DNA from: Akkermansiaceae bacterium UBA7890
GTDB lineage: Bacteria > Verrucomicrobiota > Verrucomicrobiia > Verrucomicrobiales > Akkermansiaceae
NCBI GenBank assembly: GCA_002501065.1
Contig: DLRK01000048.1
Coordinates: forward strand, 1 to 12,027
Reading direction: 5' to 3'
DNA length: 12,027 nucleotides
The stretch's first letter is position 1, and the number at the start of each line of letters is the position of its first letter. This document shows positions 7,704 through 12,027 of this stretch, one piece after another. The notes below the pieces were generated by a model. That model was not told the DNA's origin, searched no databases, and saw nothing but the letters and a program-made list of their open reading frames with translations. Made by a program: the position numbers and the translations under genes.

Positions 7704-8528
7704 ATGAACCGGAGGTGCACCCGAAAGGCGGCAGCAGGCTTTACGCTGTTGGAGCTGCTCGTGGCTGTGGCGATCGTGATCGTCCTGGCTGCGATCACCT
7801 TCCAGGGTTTCACCAACATGGTTCAAAGTGCGAACCTCACGCGTGCTACCCAGAAGATCAAGGATCTGGGGCAGGCCTTCGTGGATTATACGAGTGATCA
7901 TGGTGGGCGTCTTCCTCTGGAGAATGCGGACATTCCCAACATTTCGGGTGGCGACGAGGACTGGATCGTAGCGGCAAGCGAGGAAGCCGAGGAGGCGTGG
8001 TATAATGTTCTGCCCGACCGGATGGGATACCGGACGGTGGCACAGCTGGGGGAGGACAATGCGCCGGGAGCCTTCTACGAGGGCAGCTATCCGACCTTCC
8101 TGGGAGGGGCTCCCTACTTCAAGAGTGAGAAAAAGCTGGAGCGTCCCTACTTTGCGATCGGAATGAACAGCCGACTCCAGAGGCGTTCGCTGGACGGCTA
8201 CAAGGATCCTGGGACGCTGGCTTCCATTCAGCAGCCGGTGAGCACGGTCATCTTTTTGGAGCGCGGACTTCCCAAGGACAAGAAGCACTCGAAGGCCCAG
8301 CGGAAGTTCAACGGTTCGCCCAAGGCCAACCCGCGCGCTTTTGCCGCGCGCCATAACCAGAAGGGCGTGCTGCTCTTCGTGGACGGTCACACCGAGGTGC
8401 GCCGGGTTCCCGATCTGATCAAGGTCTCCGGTGAAATCATCACCCCGGAGGACCAGGCACCGGGTAGCTCCATCGTCTGGTCCCGCGATCCGGACGATGA
8501 TCCCAATGTAGAGCCTGGTGCCGAGTGA
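7704..8528 (+). CDS. Type II secretion-type pseudopilin with H-X9-DG motif
   Basis: The N-terminus is a class III (prepilin peptidase) signal: a short basic leader, then AAAG|FTLLELLVAVAIV, with cleavage after Gly12, the methylatable Phe at +1 and the conserved Glu at +5. A hydrophobic helix extends to about residue 35. The soluble domain (about 40-274) ends with RHNQKGVLLFVDGH, in which His217 and Asp227-Gly228 form the H-X9-DG motif common in pseudopilins of Planctomycetota and Verrucomicrobiota. It should be inserted in the inner membrane, processed by a prepilin peptidase and displayed in the periplasm. No secretion ATPase, secretin or other pilin gene is present in the window, so it must borrow a machine encoded elsewhere or act alone. 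Only 6 bp separate it from the DUF4956 stop codon, which points to co-transcription with VTC and DUF4956. The tail (DPDDDPNVEPGAE) is acidic. The start is fixed by the prepilin signal. Confidence 0.9.
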   Translation: MNRRCTRKAAAGFTLLELLVAVAIVIVLAAITFQGFTNMVQSANLTRATQKIKDLGQAFVDYTSDHGGRLPLENADIPNISGGDEDWIVAASEEAEEAWYNVLPDRMGYRTVAQLGEDNAPGAFYEGSYPTFLGGAPYFKSEKKLERPYFAIGMNSRLQRRSLDGYKDPGTLASIQQPVSTVIFLERGLPKDKKHSKAQRKFNGSPKANPRAFAARHNQKGVLLFVDGHTEVRRVPDLIKVSGEIITPEDQAPGSSIVWSRDPDDDPNVEPGAE

Positions 8529-8854
8529 TCCCGGGTCGGGGCCGATTCTGATCAGGCGGGATGCCTCCCCGGCGAACTGTGGCGGGCACAGTGGGGACCG
8601 GGGATCGATCAAGAAACCGGAAGGAAGGGGCAATTCCTTGGGAAGGTTCGAGAGCAAGCGCAGCCTTCGTGGGATACGACTGAGTCGGGTTTTCCTCTTC
8701 CTCTCCTCCTAACGGGGTAGGGTCTGGCGGGGTGGGGTTCCCTATTTTCGGTGATTTTTGAGCGGATTTTCCTTCCGGAGGGGGTAAGGTATCAGGGAAT
8801 TGTCTTTCCGAATGGATTCGAGCAACCCATAAAATCCCCTCAATTCGACCCGGT
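8529..8854. other. Intergenic region, no gene recognised
   Basis: These 326 bp lie between the pseudopilin and the toroid protein. The only structure I see is a weak 6-bp inverted repeat (AAGGAA at 8621-8626, TTCCTT at 8634-8639), which has no T-run and is not a convincing terminator. The end nearest the next gene is more AT-rich (ATAAAAT at 8830-8835), as a promoter region might be, but I cannot match -35 and -10 boxes at good spacing. A long minus-strand open frame crossing this stretch is antisense to the pseudopilin and looks spurious. Confidence 0.5.
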
Positions 8855-10300
8855 ATGAGCCTGCACGCCCAACTAAGCCCTGAAGCAGAGGCACGCCTCG
8901 AAGCGCAGCGGAGAAATTCCGTAATCACCAGTATTGTGATCGCCTTGCTGGCGATCGCCCTCGTGGTCCTCATTCTTCTGTTCATTCTCCTCCCGAATCT
9001 CTTTATCAAATCGCCAACCATCGTGGCCTATCAGGCTGGTGCACCTGAGGAGGACACCATGGACCAGAAGGAGGTGAATCCGCAGATCCAGCGCAAGCCG
9101 TCCGCGCCCTCCTCCTCGATGGCCAAGGTGATCGCATCCACCACCCCCTCGCCCACTGCGGTGCCGGTTCCGGAAACCGAAGCAGAACCCAATCTGGACT
9201 TTGGCAGCGGGGATGACTTCGGTCAGGGCTGGGGAAGCGGTGGAGATGGCGGCGGTGGCGGTTTCGGTAACATCCCGGCCGTGATGCGGAAGCGTTGTTC
9301 GCCCCAGGACCGCATGCAGCGCCTGAAGGAAAACGGGGGAAGTGAAGAATGTGAGACCGCGGTGGTGAAATCTCTCGACTGGCTGCAGACCACGCAGGCG
9401 GGTGACGGATCATGGGGTGGCGGCTACAAGGTCGCCTATACCGGACTGGCGCTTCTGGCCTATCTCGGACACTGCGAAACCCCGCTCTCCGAAAAGTACG
9501 GTGAAACGGTGACCAATGCCATCACCTACCTCGTGAACCAGAGCACCAAGAACAAGGGCCGCATGGGAAGTGACCTGCAATCCAATCAGTGGGTCTACGA
9601 GCACGCCATCGCGACCTATGCCATTGCGGAAGCCTACACCTTCTGCAGCCAGCTCGGAGTGAACCTGCCCGGTCTCCATGAGGCCGTGCAGCTGGGCGGG
9701 CAGACCATCATCGATGGCCAGAATGCCGCCGGAGGATGGACCTACCGCTTTTCGGAGGAACGCCGCAACGATAGTTCGGTCATGGGTTGGTGTCTCCAGG
9801 CTCTCAAGGCCTGTAAGCATACCGGGATCGAGTTTCGCAACCTGCCCAAGTGCGCACGGGATGGCCTGGATGCCTTCGCCAGCAACCAGCACGCCAGTGG
9901 AGCGATCGGCTACACCGGTCCCAGTCCCCGCGGTGACGGCACGACTCTCTCTGCTGCCGGAGCGCTCTGTTTCCAGCTCTGGGGTAAGGAAGCCCACTCC
10001 GTGCCCCGCAAGGCCTGCAAGGTGATCAACAAGAACATCAAGTTCGACTGGAAGGGCAAGGACACCGATCTATACGGCCATTACTATGCCTCCCAGGCCA
10101 TGATCAACTACGGCGGCAAGTTCTGGAAGGAATACAACGAACTCTTCCGGGATGGAACCCTGGCGGCCCAGAACAAGGACGGTTCCTGGCCTCTTCCCGC
10201 CAACACGGGTCACGGCCTGGGCAATGTGCACTACGTGACCTGCCTGACGACCCTGATGCTGGAGGTCTACTACCGCTTCCTGCCCGGCACGGCCCAGTAG
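8855..10300 (+). CDS. Membrane-anchored prenyltransferase/squalene-oxidase-repeat (alpha/alpha toroid) protein
   Basis: This is a 481-aa protein. Residues 1-22 are cytoplasmic and polar (MSLHAQLSPEAEARLEAQRR), 23-51 form one long transmembrane helix, and 52-140 are a low-complexity Pro/Ser/Glu linker ending in a Gly-rich run (GSGGDGGGGGFG). Residues 168-476 form an alpha/alpha toroid with QW-type repeats: QAGDGSWGG (181-189), QNAAGGWTYR (289-298) and QNKDGSWPLP (439-448). Neither the DxDD acid motif of squalene-hopene cyclases nor a prenyltransferase zinc site is evident, so it is probably a non-enzymatic or unknown periplasmic binding toroid despite the family name. Eight Cys after residue 140 could form disulfides. 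I recall the same N-terminus and Gly-rich linker in many Verrucomicrobiota proteins encoded near ExbB/ExbD-type genes, but no such genes are visible here. It is preceded by a 326-bp gap and faces the esterase gene tail to tail, so it is probably its own transcription unit. No Shine-Dalgarno is evident. Confidence 0.85.
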   Translation: MSLHAQLSPEAEARLEAQRRNSVITSIVIALLAIALVVLILLFILLPNLFIKSPTIVAYQAGAPEEDTMDQKEVNPQIQRKPSAPSSSMAKVIASTTPSPTAVPVPETEAEPNLDFGSGDDFGQGWGSGGDGGGGGFGNIPAVMRKRCSPQDRMQRLKENGGSEECETAVVKSLDWLQTTQAGDGSWGGGYKVAYTGLALLAYLGHCETPLSEKYGETVTNAITYLVNQSTKNKGRMGSDLQSNQWVYEHAIATYAIAEAYTFCSQLGVNLPGLHEAVQLGGQTIIDGQNAAGGWTYRFSEERRNDSSVMGWCLQALKACKHTGIEFRNLPKCARDGLDAFASNQHASGAIGYTGPSPRGDGTTLSAAGALCFQLWGKEAHSVPRKACKVINKNIKFDWKGKDTDLYGHYYASQAMINYGGKFWKEYNELFRDGTLAAQNKDGSWPLPANTGHGLGNVHYVTCLTTLMLEVYYRFLPGTAQ

Positions 10301-10314
10301 GAGGGGAATGAACC

Positions 10315-10332
10315 GGGTTTACCGGTAGACCC
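10315..10332. other. Short palindrome just after the toroid gene
   Basis: GGGTTT ACCGGT AGACCC forms a 6-bp stem with one G-U pair in RNA and a 6-nt loop that is itself palindromic. It starts 15 bp after the toroid stop codon. There is no following T-run, so if it ends transcription it is not a classical intrinsic terminator. It may instead stabilise a 3' end. Confidence 0.3.
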
Positions 10333-10609
10333 AGGAGAGAGCGTCACTGTCGCCACCACCTCCGTCCCATTTCTCCTTGCTGCTGGGAGTGAGGTCGAGG
10401 CCGCTGAGTGGTTCGAAGAGGGACTGCATCTGGCAGGGGCCTGACCGCGATGATGAGGTGCATGGCCCGGTGGTGGAGAAAGTGCAGCCGTGATGGTGCG
10501 AGGAAGTAGTCTTCGTGACTTCGTTCCCGTCCCGGGGCGTCGACCGAGGCTGCGACTACCCCTGCGATGAAGGTGGGGAAGACCAGAGTTCGAAGAGGCC
10601 TTTTTTCAC
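10319..10609 (-). pseudogene. Possible eroded coding remnant in the convergent intergenic region
   Basis: A minus-strand frame beginning with GTG at 10609 (VKKGLFELW...) meets TAG at 10558-10556 and then stays open for 78 codons to TAA at 10321-10319. The end reads like protein (SLFEPLSGLDLTPSSKEKW, then a Gly-rich stretch ending in ALSWVYR). A second frame in the same stretch starts with signal-peptide-like residues (TLVFPTFIAGVVAASVDAP), as if a frameshift had split one gene. I see only a faint likeness to the start of DUF1080-type secreted hydrolases (LF..LSG). This is weak evidence; it may simply be non-coding. Confidence 0.2.
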
Positions 10610-10615
10610 GATGAC

Positions 10616-12027
10616 TTATTTTTCCGGGCTGGAGTTCTTTCCGGAGGGAGCCCAGGGAAGGAACTCAAGGCGGGAGCAGAAGGGAGAGGCCGGGAGCCCG
10701 GCGCGATTGTAGAGGTTGGGATTTCCTGGTGCTCCGCGGCAGGCGTAACGGACTGCCATCGGTTTGGGCACCGCATTTGCACGGATCACCACTTCCTGAC
10801 TCTCGATTTCGGCCTGGGCGGGATACCAGGTGCCGTCTGCTCCCGCGATTTCAAAGTGTTCGAGGGCGGTGGCGGGCGTCTCCCTGGGCGGGGTCAACCC
10901 CTCCTTCCGGGCGATCATGAGACCGCCACCCAGCTGGTCAAAGCTCACGCGCACGGTCGTCCCGTCGATCCGGGCCGCCCTGAAGAGAGGACCTCCGGGA
11001 ACGACCTCGTGCTTCCCATATTGTCTGGCCAGTGGCCAATGGGCCAGTCGTTCGCCCACATCGATCTTGTTGGCAGGATGAATGTCGGTGTCGCGGAGAT
11101 CGATGGTCACCGCCATGCCGGTGTGCGGGACGGTGAGACTGAGGCGCTGTTCCTCGCGCAACCGGACCCAGCCGAAAGCCTCATCCCGGAAGGCGGGAAG
11201 CTGGACGAAGTAGAAAGGCATTCGCGGTTGCCTGAAGGCTTTGCGCCAGCCCCTGATGAGCGCTGTCATCTTGATCCGGTAGTTGCGCGGGTCCTCGCCC
11301 GTTCCGGCGTTTGACTCGCCCTGATACCAGATGGCACCCGCCACCGCATAGGGCGCGACCGGAGCGATCCGGCTGTTGAAGATGCGACCGGGCATTCCCG
11401 CGGTGTTACGGACAATGACCCCGCCTTCCAGCTGTTTGAGTTCTTCCAGTTTGTTCTCACGGGCCAGGTCGGCGATCGGTCGCAAGGCGGCATCGCTAGC
11501 GAATTCCTCTTCCGGGATGAATCCCTCGATGGGCTTTCCGCCCCACGAGGACTCGATCACTCCGATGGGCACTCTGAGATCCCGGGCCAGCTTCCGTGCG
11601 AAAAAGAAGGCCACAGCGGAGTGGTTGGGTCGGGTGGTGGGCGAGTCGACCTGCCAGCGGACATTCATGCGGTCGAGCTTCCTGAATCGGTCGCTGTCGG
11701 GCGGGCCGATGCGCAACAGGCGGATGTCGTGACGGATCTGTTCCTCCATGGCCACCTGCACATCCTTGAGTCGGCGGGCGCAGGCCTTGAGGGAGAACTG
11801 CATGTTTGATTGTCCGCTCGCCAACCAGACTTCGCCCACCACCACGTTCTTGAAGGTGAGGGAGTGCTCTGCGCAACGAACCACGAGATCCCGGCCCCTG
11901 GCGCTCTCTTTCATTGCTTCCAGCCAGGCCGTCCAATGTCCTCTCTTGTCCGCCACCGCGATCCGCCGCTGGCCTGCAAATTCGACTTCAATCTGTCTGT
12001 CCGCGTCCGCCGTGCCCCAGATGGGGA
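10616..12027 (-). CDS. Sialate O-acetylesterase-type SGNH hydrolase (5' end beyond right edge)
   Basis: The frame ends at TAA 10618-10616 and is still open at base 12027, giving about 469 visible residues. The first read PIWGTADADRQIEVEFAGQ, the usual N-terminal beta region of this family, so the GTG at 11956 is internal and the true start with a probable signal peptide lies outside. The SASA/SGNH core shows LASGQSNM with the nucleophile Ser at 11807-11809, WGGKPIEGF, WYQGESNAG, and the acid/base pair in DIHP (Asp 11084-11086, His 11078-11080). The C-terminal part ends with the family-typical NLYNRAGLPASPF. Members remove O-acetyl groups from sialic acids or other acetylated sugars, usually in the periplasm or outside the cell. 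In Verrucomicrobiota they are often part of polysaccharide use, but no sugar-use neighbour is visible here. Catalytic residues look complete. Substrate cannot be told from sequence. Confidence 0.92.
   Translation of the reverse strand, partial: PIWGTADADRQIEVEFAGQRRIAVADKRGHWTAWLEAMKESARGRDLVVRCAEHSLTFKNVVVGEVWLASGQSNMQFSLKACARRLKDVQVAMEEQIRHDIRLLRIGPPDSDRFRKLDRMNVRWQVDSPTTRPNHSAVAFFFARKLARDLRVPIGVIESSWGGKPIEGFIPEEEFASDAALRPIADLARENKLEELKQLEGGVIVRNTAGMPGRIFNSRIAPVAPYAVAGAIWYQGESNAGTGEDPRNYRIKMTALIRGWRKAFRQPRMPFYFVQLPAFRDEAFGWVRLREEQRLSLTVPHTGMAVTIDLRDTDIHPANKIDVGERLAHWPLARQYGKHEVVPGGPLFRAARIDGTTVRVSFDQLGGGLMIARKEGLTPPRETPATALEHFEIAGADGTWYPAQAEIESQEVVIRANAVPKPMAVRYACRGAPGNPNLYNRAGLPASPFCSRLEFLPWAPSGKNSSPEK

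Noticed and set aside
7644..9021. Minus-strand open frames of 337 and 193 codons over the pseudopilin gene and the following gap
   Set aside because: The plus-strand pseudopilin has a clear prepilin signal and H-X9-DG motif; the antisense products show no domain.
9410..9997. Minus-strand open frame of 195 codons
   Set aside because: Antisense to the toroid protein with QW repeats; no independent support.
8855..10300. Functional squalene-hopene cyclase or protein prenyltransferase
   Set aside because: No DxDD motif or zinc-binding set was seen, and the protein is tethered by a linker; only the fold is supported.
10590..10606. GAAGAGGCC followed by six T as an intrinsic terminator on the plus strand
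   Set aside because: There is a T-run but no adequate stem before it; AGGCCT is only a 6-bp palindrome overlapping the T-run.
11956..11956. GTG as the start of the esterase gene
   Set aside because: The frame upstream continues to the window edge with family-like residues, so the start lies outside.

Overview
The window looks like a piece of a GC-rich Verrucomicrobiota chromosome, most likely from the Verrucomicrobiaceae or a close relative. This rests on recognised protein families, not on a database search. The main pointers are a giant secreted CotH/lamin-tail-domain protein, a pseudopilin with an H-X9-DG motif, a membrane-anchored alpha/alpha-toroid protein whose start (MSLHAQLSPEAEARLEAQ) I associate with this phylum, and a sialate O-acetylesterase-type hydrolase. 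Shine-Dalgarno sequences are mostly weak or absent. I see no tRNA, rRNA, CRISPR array, insertion sequence or phage module.

Left half (1-5775, minus strand): one uninterrupted frame of 1925 codons runs off the left edge. It encodes a secreted modular protein with, in order: a signal peptide, a glutamine-amidotransferase-like N-terminal domain, three Fn3-like repeats, a lamin tail domain (LTD), a chitobiase C-terminal-like beta module, a CotH kinase domain, a second chitobiase-like module and three more LTDs. One of those LTDs carries an insert resembling the FCCH modules of phage structural proteins. Open frames on the plus strand over this region are antisense shadows.

Middle (5776-8528): a 338-bp divergent intergenic region, with a candidate promoter and a strong hairpin, leads into a plus-strand set of three closely spaced genes. 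These encode a VTC-family (polyphosphate polymerase fold) protein, a DUF4956 multi-pass membrane protein and a type II secretion-type pseudopilin with an H-X9-DG C-terminal motif. VTC, DUF4956 and CotH genes recur as neighbours in other bacteria (from memory), so the divergent CotH gene and this operon are probably one functional locus. It may be a phosphate-transfer or surface-modification system with cytoplasmic and membrane parts (VTC, DUF4956), a possible export or anchoring element (pseudopilin) and a large exported CotH effector. This is the most interesting part of the window.

Right part (8529-12027): a 326-bp gap without a recognisable gene precedes a plus-strand gene for a membrane-anchored prenyltransferase/squalene-oxidase-repeat protein that lacks the cyclase catalytic motifs. 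A 315-bp convergent intergenic region holds a small palindrome and what may be an eroded minus-strand coding remnant. The last gene, on the minus strand, is a sialate O-acetylesterase (SGNH/SASA family). Its reading frame continues past the right edge, so its true start lies outside the window.
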